From assembly GCA_001600175.1 (NCBI GenBank), contig BCJC01000002.1, forward strand, positions 3,073,111 through 3,137,110: a stretch of 64,000 nt of DNA, written 5' to 3'. Below, in pieces: positions 1 through 10,843 of the stretch; the stretch's first letter is position 1, and every line of letters begins with the position of its first letter. This stretch comes from Erythrobasidium yunnanense. Lineage: Eukaryota > Basidiomycota > Cystobasidiomycetes > Erythrobasidiales > Erythrobasidiaceae. A program made the position numbers and the translations under genes. Under the pieces are notes generated by a model. The model was not told where the DNA came from. It worked only from the letters and a program-made list of their open reading frames with translations, and did no database searches.

Positions 1-3000
1 TTGTCCTTGCCAATCTGTCTACTTAGAGTATCGTCCAGGGTAATTGCAAATGTAGTAGCAATACCAAAACTGAGAGGGAGAATCTGTCTGTCAATCTGAA
101 ATGTTGCATGAGGTACGACCAGGCGCGGTTTCGTCCAACAGCCTTCTATAAAGACAGAACTTGCTGAGCCAAAGGCTGATCAGATCTCCTCGAAGCCTTT
201 CTGCCATGTGAAATTAAGAGTATACCAGAAGCGCTCTTCTGAATTCTCCAGATTAAAGAGATTCAAGCCAATGTGCCCATCCGCAAATATGCCTGGCGTG
301 ACGTGTGCTTTGAACGTATGAGGGTGGAAGTGAGGGGCTCGATAGATGTGTGGCTGGACCATTTGGATATTTCCTTGTCCATCCAGAGGCCAGGCAGCCA
401 CACAGCCGCTTGCCGTACTGTGATGGCTACTAGTCGTCGCAAACAGAATCTTTCCGCAGGGCGACAGGAGAAGTTCTGCGTACAGTACTTATCAGCACAT
501 GAACACACAATACCTGCTTGTTTTATCTCACCTTGTATCTTTTGCGGTATCACATCGAAGGCCAGGGGCTGAGACACAGACACGGTCTGCACCACATCTG
601 CCGGCACATTTTTTGTTGCCATTTCAAATACTGTGATGGACCGACGACCGCGTGATATGTCAGTGCCGTCGCATCTGCAGGGGAATGCGGACTTACAGAA
701 AGGTCGGCATCAAACGCGTAAGCGACATCCAGATAGAGATGCCGCATAGCGTTGACACTCGCAGCTCCGCTCAGCTGCAACTTCACATGTAGAGGGTCGA
801 AGGCAGTATGACGCATGCTACAGGACTTCGGTGGTCGATCGATGTCGGGAGAGGTGCTTTGGACTGTCTGTTGAGATTGCGGATTTTTTGTAAATTTCGA
901 AGAGAGTTCCGCAACAGCTATAGCACTGTTCGAGTCGAAGTCTTCTACGAATTGAGGCTTCACCGGTTGTCTAGCCGTGACCGGTTGACTTGATGCCAAG
1001 CTGTCCACCGCCCATAAGCCGGGCTGGAAGGAGATATCATTAAGCCGCGCCGGGCTGCCATCGAGAGACGTATAGTGAGAAAAAGTATTAAACGGGCGAG
1101 GTCGCGATGATTCGAAGCCAAGGCTTGACCTGTGCTGAGCCTCCAGAAGAAAAGATGGCAATTTGCCATTACGCGCGACCATGAAGTCTCCCACACGGTA
1201 CAGCGGGACCCGTCTCATATGCTGACCGCCGAAGAACAGGGCGTTCATGCGCTGCACCTGCTCATCTTTGAGGACGGCTGAGTCCGACAATCGCACGATG
1301 CGATATATATACGGACCTAGTATGACATTGCAAGGCGTCAATGCAGATGTAGTTATCAATATCCATGCCGCTCATCAACTCACCTTCCTTGCGTGTCCCG
1401 AGTTTCAGCAACTCCGGATAGAAGATCGCCACTTCTACTGGTTCACAGCCTTCCATTTTGTGCTTTGTTTGAGTCCCTAAAAGACCGTGACCTCGTCGCC
1501 ATTGCGGCGTAGTGTATTGCGAGCCATGTAGCTGTGGGTGATAGAGAAGGTAAGCGAGCGCACATATATTGCATCGCAGGGCGCAACTCACGCGCCTGCC
1601 AAGAAGTTGCCCAAGCGTATGAAATATCGAGATCATTGCGAAATTAATGATATGGTGCTGCTGCTCCTGATTGATAGCGCTCTGAAGCAGCTGCAGCAAG
1701 GCCGTCGAAATGTATATCACGGGATCTGATACGTGATCGTGCGGACTGAGAGGAAGGTTGACAAGATAAGCATCCCTGGCTTGTTCCCTAAGGACTAGCC
1801 TGCATTCCCTGCGAAGATCCGCAAAGTCGTCTCTGATGCCAGCCAATTCTTGGCTTGACCTAGGGTCTTTCTTGAAGTCATGGTAGTACTTCAGAGTGCT
1901 CTTATGGTTCTCTTGTATATCGATGAATGCGGCTTGAATGCCCTTAGCAACTAAGTCAGCCTCGGAATTGTCCACCCTGCGGCATCAAACACACAAGCGT
2001 TATCAGCTTGCAATGTACATCGGCTATCAAGATAAAAGTCGTCGTATGCATACGTCAGCCAGTAGAAAGCTCTGTCCAGCAAAGCTGGAAAGATTGTCTT
2101 GCTCCGGCTCAGGCTTTGCCCGTCATAAGCCTGTATCTCAGTATCCTGGAGGGGAAGCGATGGCAGTGGTTGGCATTCAGCGAGTATTGGCATATCCGTC
2201 TTGCTGGCTGTGTTATGAGAACGAAATGAGAGTTCGGGAGAAGCAAGAGAACCGAAATCAAGGTTGAGACGCGACAGGATCGCAATGAAACGACTTTGCA
2301 TTGGATCGCCAGCATTTATACAACAGGGTGAGGTGAAGCTTGTAGTGAACCTCGTATCACTGCTGACTCTTAACACGAAGGCTCATGCCATAAAAGCAGA
2401 CTCTATCCTGAAACTTGGAATAACGCACATTGTAAATCTCGATGTCGGAGCAGATACGTCGCCTCTGCTGATCTATGAATGCTTGTCCGCGCCAGTCTGG
2501 CTCTTTGAGATTCCAGCCAGAGTACTTCTCGTTGAAATAGGAATACCAGGACAGGAAAGGAGCATCTTTCTCCTGCCAACCCGCTGTAATTGACGGCGGA
2601 GGACCAGGTGCGAGGTTGTCTACCAACCTCATGTATAGAAATGTCGACTTCTGATCTGGCGGTAGTGGCTGACCTCGGAGAGTCCCTTTGACGCAGAAGG
2701 AGCATGGAAGTGTGTAGTGCGTTGCAGACTCCCTTGCCTTACCGGCTGTTGTCTTATTCAGCACGGAATCGAAACCGAGACCTGTTATTTGTAGTGCATT
2801 GCGTTTGACGTGTGAGATTTGACCACTGTCGACATCCGTCAATGCAGATGGGGTCGATTCCTCCCAAGCTTTCAGAGTCGTCCATGATGTAGCGCTGCGG
2901 CTCGAGGCAGTGCTGCTCGCACTCGACGAGCGAGCAAAGCTGCCGCGATCACTGGTGAGGGCGCTCTGGCTATGAACGCTCCCTGAGCGACGCGAGCACT

Positions 3001-3142
3001 GCTTGGCATCTGTAAACAACTTCTTGTTCGGTATTATGGACTCGTAGGAAGGAGGTAAGCCGTTGGGCAGGTCCTGGCTTGGCTCAATCTTGGGCGCCAC
3101 AGCAGAGGTGCGCTTATGCTTCAGCTTGCCTAGCAATTTCAT
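1..3142 (-). CDS. unrecognised multi-exon protein, 3' end beyond window
   Basis: The product is not recognised. Reading leftwards from an ATG at 3142, the first exon (to about 2380) encodes a basic start, a PPxY-like motif (LPPSYES, near residue 30) and a Ser-rich stretch. Coding-looking pieces then continue in shifted frames at about 2330-1980, 1975-1384, 1316-715, 630-532 and 475-180, and an open frame reaches position 1. Two introns are well supported: 1317-1383 (GTGAGT...CTAG, joining LGTRKEG to PYIYRIVRL in phase) and 476-531 (GTGAGA...CGCAG, joining PQKIQ to ELLLSPCGK). The others, around 2330-2380, 1975 and 630-715, are not resolved. The piece LSPCGKILFATTSS looks like one beta-propeller blade, but no full propeller is visible. 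It may be one gene or two; one is simplest because frames chain without a clear terminator. Confidence 0.4.
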
Positions 3143-4978
3143 ATCTTTGCGAATGGAATGGAACCGTCACTAGGTGAGCTTGTGTGAAGTTGCAATGAGT
3201 GTGAAGCTGAAGTGCAAAGTGGGCCGCTTTTCAGGTGGGAGGTGAAGCCCTTTATTCGTGATCTGACAAAGGAAGGGTTTGTGTGATAGAGAATTCCTAT
3301 ACCCATCCAAGTTGATGTTGACTCATCCACTTGCTAGTCGCTTGTCGCCCTTGAGCATGCCCATTAGGAACTGACTGAACAGATGAGGCAGCTGGTCCGA
3401 TCGCTTCGAAAAAGAATACAAGGAGCATTGCGCGATGAGAGAAAGCTAACCAACGAAGCCGTCCGTCCCAAATCTGTAAGCGATACCAAAGTATGAGTTA
3501 GCATCCAGCCTTAATCAATTGCATTGCTGGTAGAGAACGGTGAGATGCGTGATTGATCAGACAAGCCTGTACATAATCTCAACAAGATACACTATCCTCC
3601 CATGATTGCCCACCTCCTCCCACACAAACAAGATCTTCCGCCTACGCACACCCTCAATCGCGATTTTTTGATCTCAAGTCCTCGCATAACCGAAAACCTT
3701 TCGCCGCACTCTTGATGATCATTACAATCACCAAGAGTCCGGGTAGTCGAGAGATCCTGCTATTGAGAATGAACAAGAAAGCGATTGAAAGAATGTGCAG
3801 GAAGGATGACCTTATTAGGAGGAAAGAAAGCGGGCAGGAGGTATGTGTATCTATAGTATATTCATAGAATGGATATAACGAAATAAGAAGGATTTCATCG
3901 GAAGAAGGAGTAGTAGGACAGAGAGCCATGAGGAGGAAAAAAAAAGGTGGAGATAGACTAACCTGCTGATATTGCTCCGGAACACAAGTTGCGACTTTGA
4001 GGTATCACTGCGAAAGAAGAGAAACTACGCAGTGCGCATAACAGAAGTCAGCCTTTGCTCCTCCTAACCGAACAGATGGGGAAGAAAGAGGAGGGAGGCG
4101 ATAAAAGTTTCAGACAATTGGTAAGCTATTGGTAAATAGGTCATCTGCATATCTCCATTGGAGATCAGAAGCAGAACTGTATATTGTATATTTTTACTTG
4201 TCATCATTTGATGAGTTGGCGGCAGGCTCTTGAGTGTAGCGGGATGGTGAGTGGGAGGAAGAGTGAGTGTGTAGAGAACGTTCGCTTACCTAAACTTGGG
4301 GGAGCCTTGCAGTCTTGCTGTTGATGGTGAAATTTTCAGATTGTTTGGTTGCGCGTATTCAGAGGCAAGTCGCAACATCTGAAGAGAAGGACAAAAGCAG
4401 TCAGCATCTGTCTCTCCATCGTATAACCATTCGAAAGAGAGTTTTGCGAACGAGGTCAGTTGGTGATGCATGTATCAAGGTCGAGCATCCCCGCGCCTTT
4501 TTGACGGGCGCAAGTTCGATATATAATTATTCGTGTTGCACAGCACAAGGCTGCGATTCATCAGGACAGAGGTTGCGAGGAACGGGAGATAACAAAGGGA
4601 AGGGATGGGAGGGCAGCGAGAAGAGACAGCAAACTCACCAATCAGGCAGGCGGACCAGTCGCGAGCGGATATCATGGTAGTCGCAGTTAGTAAATGTAGT
4701 AGATAATCATGTATCGGATGCAGTGTCGCCTTGTTTCGTTGCATTTTTGAGCGAGTCGAGCAGAGAAAAGCCAGGGAAGGCGAAATTCGCAGAGCAGAGA
4801 TCTTGAGGATAGGGAAGAGCAAGCAGACCTTAGAAGCCATATACGAAGCGTGTTACCGGCCTGTAGCACTTTGCTTTACCTTGTACAAGCCAGACTTACA
4901 ACCTGCTTTGCAATTGCTTGCCACGGCTCTCAGCTTGTTCACTCACTGACTGGACTTTTGCGGAAAAGACAGCAAACA
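3143..4978. other. long intergenic or leader region, no gene supported
   Basis: This is the largest gene-poor stretch (1.8 kb), between the divergent starts of the left-edge gene and the branchpoint-bridging protein. It has short purine-rich and pyrimidine-rich runs and several isolated splice-like strings (GTAAGC near 3478, CTAAC near 3959), but no reading frame with protein-like composition. The longest open frame (3654-3929, minus) is low-complexity hydrophobic and unconvincing. I saw no tRNA, snRNA or box C/D snoRNA. It probably holds two promoters and the 5' leader of the gene at 4979. Confidence 0.5.
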
Positions 4979-6733
4979 TGTCCTGGAGATGTGAGTAGAA
5001 AAGGTATACAGAGTGTTATACAGATATACTAATGCATTATGCCCCCAGCAAACGCCCAGCGGACAGGCGCAAACGACGGCAGTCTGGCCAATCCTCGACG
5101 ATGGGGAGGAGGAGGAAGCAGCGGCGGTGGTGGTCAGTCTGGAGGGTACAATGACAACAACTATGGGCCACCTCCGTCATCTGGCGGCGGCGGATATGGC
5201 CAGCAGTCTTCGTACGGCCAGCAGTCGCATGGCGGCTATGGCGGGCAATCCTACCAACCTCCCCCTCCTCCGCAAGACAGCAGTGCTCTTGTAGGCCCTC
5301 CAGGCGAGAGGAAGCGTAAATCCAGATGGGGAGACGAGAAGGACAAGATCCAGGTAGCTGGATTGCCCACTGCAATCTCGGGCAACGTCCAAGGAAGAGA
5401 TCTCGAAAACTACGCTATCCACGTCAGACTGGAGGAGATTGCAAGGAAACTACGAAGTGGTGATGTTATACCTCCTGAGAGGGAAAGGTCCCCGTCCCCT
5501 CCCCCAACCTACGACCATCACGGTCGAAGAACCAATACAAGAGATATAAGATACAAGAGGAAGCTCGAAGATGAGCGCAACAAGCTTGTCGAGAAGGCGA
5601 TGAAGAGTGATCCGTCGTACAAACCTCCAACAGAGTATCTCATGCACAAGCGTCTCTCGGGCAGACCCTCAGAAAAGATCTACATTCCCGTAAAGGAGTT
5701 CCCAGAGATCAAATGGATCGGTCTGATCCTTGGACCGAGAGGCAATTCACTCAAGCAGATGGAGAAGGAGACGGGTGCAAAGATCGTCATTCGAGGTAAA
5801 GGGTCTACAAAGGAAGGAAAAGGCCAATTTGGAAACAGGTCGGCAGACGAGGAGGATGAGCTGCACTGCAACATTACAGCAGATTCGCACGACAAGGTAG
5901 AAGCTTGTGCAAAGCTCATCAACAAGGTCATCGCGACGGTAAGCGTCTATTTCCCTCTGTCTTCGATCCTTTCCCGCTAAATTGACCACTTATGTAATTC
6001 GCAGGCCGCTTCCACACCTGATGAGCAGAACGACCACAAGCGCAACCAGCTTCGCGAGCTTGCCATGCTCAACGGAACCCTCCGAGACGACGAGAATCAG
6101 CCCTGTCAAAACTGCGGTAAACTGGGCCATCGCAAGTATGACTGTCCGGAGCAGCGCAACTTCACCGCGAGCATCGTATGCCGAAACTGTGGAAACATGG
6201 GCCACATGGCACGGGACTGTATTGCTCATCGCAATAAAGGAGGAGCTGGAGGACCGCCTGCTACGACGCCGGCTTTCGATTCAGAGTACTCGGCACTCAT
6301 GGCTGAGTTGGGAGAAGGCCCTGCTTCAGCTTCTGGCGGTGGTCTACTGGGTGGACCGCAAGGTGGAAACGCAGACCCTTATGCAGGCGCCTTCGGATCA
6401 GACATGAATGGTCATGGAGGTACTCAAGCAGCTCCTGCAAAAGCGCTTCCTCCATGGCGTATCCCAACAAACTGGCATCCACCACAACCAGCAAATGGTC
6501 GAGATGGCGGAGGGTTCGGACGAGGAGGCGGTGGTCCTTCAGGAATGAACTACAACCCGTATGGATCGTACGGACAGAGCTCGTACGCTGCTGCATATGG
6601 AGATCAGGCTGCTGCAGCTTCTGGAAGAGGTGGATACGATTACTCGGCTAGCTCATACTATGGTGGTGCAGCTGCGGGAGGTGCTGCTCAGTCCGCTTAT
6701 GGTACTGCTGGATACGGAGCTGCGTATGCCTAA
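4979..6733 (+). CDS. MSL5: branchpoint-bridging protein (SF1/Msl5)
   Basis: Splicing factor that binds the intron branch site in the first spliceosomal complex and bridges to U2AF. Exons are 4979-4991, 5049-5938 and 6005-6733, giving 543 aa. The start codon sits in a 13-nt first exon (MSWR), the usual SF1 start. A nearer ATG at 5039 lies inside intron 1. Visible parts: Gly/Gln/Tyr-rich segment (residues ~20-75); a U2AF-ligand motif RKRKSRW (~92); an SPSP motif (~152); a STAR/KH domain (~213-300) with the GPRG loop; two CCHC zinc knuckles ([14 protein letters not shown] and [14 protein letters not shown]); then a Gly/Tyr/Ala-rich tail. The domain order and motifs are seen directly; the function is from the family. 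Confidence 0.95.
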
Positions 6734-7072
6734 GCGAGGCGAATAAGCTGAAGGAGTCATAGCGAACTAACATTGGAGATTCGAAGCGAATCATCCCTTT
6801 CTACTAACAGAATCCAAGAAGAAAAAGACAGGGGTTGTAGTACATAGTGTACGACTAGATACTAACCCATTCGTAGTACTGAAAAGATAGAAACATCATT
6901 TGATGAGAAACAGAAGGACTCCTTTGATGAAAGACAAGTGTTTCCGGCGGGCCGGTGCCCCACTTAGCCGTCTCAGTATAAGTTTGAGCGGTAGATATAT
7001 GTTTTCTTCGTTTCATCATAGCAGTATTGATACTGCTGACTTTCCACTCGAACTGGGCGAGCCAACATCGCG
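6734..7072. other. intergenic, no feature seen
   Basis: 339 bp between the MSL5 stop and the dehydrogenase start, both on the plus strand. It must hold the MSL5 3' end and the dehydrogenase promoter. No repeat or RNA gene seen. Confidence 0.5.
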
Positions 7073-7944
7073 ATGTCCTCTGAAGATGTTACGACAATCT
7101 TCATAAGTGGAGGAAACAGCGGTTTTGGCATCGAAGTGGTTAAGAGTCTGATGCGACATTCAAAACCATATCACATCTTCGTAGGAAGCAGGTCGTTGGA
7201 GAAAGCCAAAGAAGCCATTTCAAAGGCACAACACGAGATTCCGGACACGCGTAGCAAAGTCGTGCCTGTGCAGCTGGACCTTACGGACGATCAATCAATA
7301 GAGCAAGCGTTCCAGACCGTCTCACAGTCTATACCTGTGCTTGACGTCCTAATCAACAATGCAGGTAGAACGGGTCAATCTATTCTGATTGGAATTAAAG
7401 CTAATCCTTTACTTGCTTTGAAGGCGTTAACTTGGATATGTCTATACTCTCTGGAGATATGAGCGTCCGCCAAGCTTGGAACGCTTCTTGGGATGTGAAT
7501 GTCACGGGCACTCAGATCCTTACGGAAACCTTCGCTGGCCTAGTCGTAAACTCGAAAAATCCTCGTATATTGTTCATCACCAGCGGTACCTCTTCTCTCC
7601 AATATGCTTTCCAAGGTATACCCACTACGCGCGGGCAGCCTGCTGCCGGCTGGCCCAAACCTCCTCCTCGCTGGTCTATCACGTCGTATCGCTCTACGAA
7701 GGCTGGGATGAACATGATGATGCTCGAATGGAAGCGACTGCTGGAGAAGGACAATGTGAAAATGTGGTGTGTAGCCCCAGGATTGCTAGCAACGAATTTG
7801 GGAGGTTTGAGTCGCGAAGCTCTAAGGCGGATGGGCGCGAAAGAACCATCGGAGGCTTCAGGTTTCATTGTTGATATAGTAGAGGGAAAGCGGGATGCAG
7901 ATCATGGGAAAGTCATTCATCCGGATGGTGTGCAGCCTTGGTGA
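7073..7944 (+). CDS. short-chain dehydrogenase/reductase (SDR)
   Basis: NAD(P)-dependent oxidoreductase of the classical SDR family; substrate unknown. Exons 7073-7364 and 7424-7944 (intron 59 nt, GTAGAA...AAG) give 270 aa. Seen: a dinucleotide-binding glycine motif SGGNSGFG near residue 12, in place of the usual TGxxxGIG; DLTDD for the adenine pocket; the NNAG motif, completed across the splice junction; a serine in ITSGTSS; and the YxxxK catalytic pair in SYRSTKAG. The C-terminus (IVEGKRDADHGKVI) resembles fungal SDRs of the NmrA/norsolorinic-reductase-like group. All catalytic positions are present, so the enzyme should be active. Confidence 0.9.
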
Positions 7945-8235
7945 CAACTTCCCCGATGTAGCCAGATACGACATAGAAGCAGGTACTATCTGGCTTGGAA
8001 AGGTCTTGCATAGCGAACAGTCGTATTCGAGATCAGCAGCGGTTCCTCGGGATTGTGACGTTTGGATAATGCAAGCCGGTGTCGTGGGAGCGGCCAGCTT
8101 GAGGCGAAGGACACAGTCGACGAAGAGGTAGTCGCTGTGCATGTATGTATGAGGTCTGCATCGCAAGTAGTAGTGCGCGTCTGAACGAGAATTTAGAAGG
8201 TATCAACTTCCTGGAGCCGCACAATTCTGCTTACT

Positions 8236-8886
8236 TCAGCTCTTCGAGTAAGGAGGAGGGCATTGAGGATCCTTCTGTTGAGAAGCCTTAGGCGCGGGGG
8301 ACAAGTGCTGATAGTAGACCTCGGGATAGAAGACCGGCGAGACGCCAAGTGTGAACGGACGGGGCAGCGCTTTCCTTTCCAGGACGATCGCTGTTACGAT
8401 ATCCCGTCGGTGTAGACCGCTCTGAGAGGATGTCCACGACGCGCGTAAATGTGGACGGATGGCTGGCCACATGTTCAAGACGATTTTTGCGACATGCTCG
8501 ACGACCTCATCTCCGTACTTGTCTAAAGCCATCCCAAGCCACTTGATATAGAACTCTGCCCTGCACCACAAGCGCTGGAAGTGATTTTGACTACAAGACT
8601 GATACCCTCCGGTGAATGGAATGCCGCCGTTGCAGAGCCAGTCCAGCTTGTTGCGAAGGCATCTATAGTATCAGCAGAAATGAGTGCACGAGCACTTAGC
8701 TCACGCTCATGAACATTGGCTAGACGCAATGCGGCCTTACTCGAGATCAGCCCGCATTTCGTCAGCGGTCATGGGAGCAGGATACGGGAAGACGAGGTCG
8801 AGGGATGCATCTTGGCCAATAGGACATAGTCGACAGATAGCTGCCAATGGTGCAGGGATGGGTTTGCCTCGAAAGTAGTATTGCAT
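8236..8886 (-). CDS. unrecognised 190-aa protein
   Basis: Not assigned to a family. Two exons, 8886-8741 and 8662-8236, with a 78-nt intron (GTAAGG...ATAG) that joins MRADLE to CLRNKLDW in phase, giving 190 aa. The protein starts MQYYFRGKPIP, is rich in Cys and Trp in its first half (CRLCP, DWLCNGG, RLWCRAEF), has an amphipathic central helix and a Pro-rich tail. No signal peptide or membrane span is clear. Its start codon lies 56 bp from the divergent TRM5 start, so the two genes probably share a promoter. The joined frame and codon pattern support a real gene. Confidence 0.7.
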
Positions 8887-8942
8887 GATATGATGGATCA
8901 ATTTGGAAGAGAAGCAACCGATCTTCTGACTTCGATAATTGC

Positions 8943-10833
8943 ATGCGCTTGGTATCTCTCACTCATTCTGTCTTTCATACCACGCTCTTTCCACACATAC
9001 CACGTCACCGGCTCTTCTCGTCTTCGTCGCTGTGCTTGCGAAAAATGCGAGAATCATCGTTCAATCTGCAACCTCCTGCAAGTGTACGAGCTAGCGGCAG
9101 CGTTGAAAACATAAAGCATATCGATAAAGATGCTTTCAAGACACAGCTGAAGGTCGTCGCGATCCGTATTCCGGCGACGAAAGTCGGTCTGTACAGGAAA
9201 GAGTTCCAAAAGTTAGTGCAAGAAACATTGCAAGAACCTCAGCTCCATGTCTGATGCGATGTTATGCTTTCTGTCCCTATCTCAACTCATGCTGCCATCA
9301 CAGATACACACTAGCGCTACCTAAGATCTCGTCTATCGTGCCAGATCCAGAAAGTCGAGATAGCCGTTTATTACTTCTTGACAAGACAAGCCGAGGTGAT
9401 CTTAGCAGCCTTCACGACCTAAGAGTCGCGCTGACCGACGAATGCAGATGAACTACCTGGCGAATTGCTCGAAATACTGGCACAACGGCAGATAGAGGAT
9501 ATATCGCATACTATCACCTTTGATTACGAATACTGGACGGCAAGTGAGTATGATCATCGAATTCGGAAGTCAGGCAATCCAGGAGTGCTGACCCGTGGCC
9601 AGACCAGGTGCTGAAAGCCCTTCTACCTGAGCATCTGCTAGACGATCTGCCAACATCATTCACCGTAGCTGGTCATATTGGTGAGAAGATATATGCTCTT
9701 TTCAATAAGACAGCAGAGCGCTAAGCCTCCTGCGCAACTTCAGCCCATTTCAATTTGCGCGAAGAGTATCTCCCATTCAAATACTTAATAGGCCAAGTCA
9801 CACTCGACAAGAATGCAGCGATCGAAACAGTTGTCAACAAGCTAGATACCATCGATAACGAGTTCCGCTTCTTCCAAATGGAAGTCCTCGCTGGCCGACC
9901 CGATTTCATTGTCGAGATCAGCGAGAGTGGATGTCGCTTCCGTTTCGATTTCAGTAAAGTCTACTGGAACAGTCGTCTGCAAGGCGAACATGCGAAATTG
10001 GTCGACTCTTTCGCAAAGGAAGACGTCATATGCGATGGCTTTGCGGGAGTCGGACCTTTTGCTATTCCTGCTGCAAAGAAAGGATGCCTAGGTGTCTTTG
10101 CAAACGATCTCAATCCAGCTAGCGCAGAGGCTTGCAAGGAGAATGCTAAGCGGAACAAAGTTGATGCATATATGAGATGCGATAATATGGATGGAAGGCA
10201 ATACTTCAAGAAGGCAGTGAAGGATGCATACAACAATCCTTTCTCCACCACGCGGATAAACATATCAGCAAAACAGGCTCGGAGGGAAAGGGAGCTTAGG
10301 AAAACCACCGTAGCGGAACCTTCAGCTCCAGCTTCGCAACATATACCGCCGAAAGATACTACATCATTTCATCCTGCTCTCGGAAAGTTTATCGATCATT
10401 TCGTTCTCAACCTACCTGCGACTGCGATCGACTTTCTCGATTCTTTCCAAGGCCTCTATGCACCCTTCGTACAAGGTTCCGAAGCAGACAAGCAGGCTTT
10501 TATGGCACTTCTGAAAGCATACTCCGAAGCTCGAGGCTCCAAGAATGGGATCAGGCTACCTATGGTTCATTGCTACTGCTTTACCAAAGAGCTCGAGAAT
10601 TACGAACGAGATATCTGCCGGGTATGCCAAATAGATGTATTGATATTACGATTGATAAGCTGATATATACAAAACAGCGCGCATCCGCTACGCTAGGCTA
10701 TCCGGTCTCATCAGACTCACTAAAAGATTACAGCCTCTCTTTAGTCCGATCAGTAGCACCCAAGAAGGATATGTACAGACTATCATTTCGTCTCCCGGAG
10801 GAAGTTGTATACAAAGTCAAACAAAGTCCATAA
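8943..10833 (+). CDS. TRM5: tRNA (guanine-37-N1)-methyltransferase Trm5
   Basis: Transfers methyl from S-adenosylmethionine to N1 of G37 next to the tRNA anticodon, which keeps the reading frame. Exons 8943-9211, 9304-9395, 9448-9543, 9603-9680, 9744-10621 and 10678-10833 give 522 aa. Seen: the junction-spanning GHIAHFNLREEYLP motif, VYWNSRL, the SAM-binding motif FAGVGPFAIPA, NDLNP, and the catalytic-site NLPATAIDFLD. The first ATG adds 34 residues rich in Arg, His and Ser with no acidic residue, which looks like a mitochondrial targeting peptide. A second in-frame ATG at 9045 would give a cytosolic/nuclear form. The gene ends 10 bp from the convergent neighbour's stop. Confidence 0.95.
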
Positions 10834-10843
10834 GTATTAACCA

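Noticed and set aside
180-640. A complete lactonase/beta-propeller gene at the left edge
   Set aside because: Only one blade-like motif (LSPCGKILFATTSS) is visible and the upstream sequence does not supply the other blades.
4207-4300. TTGATGAG as a box C of a C/D snoRNA
   Set aside because: No D box (CTGA) at the required distance and no terminal stem.
5039-5980. A start for the branchpoint-bridging protein at the ATG at 5039
   Set aside because: This ATG lies inside a GTGAGT...CCCAG intron. Splicing 4991 to 5049 gives the family-like start MSWRSN.
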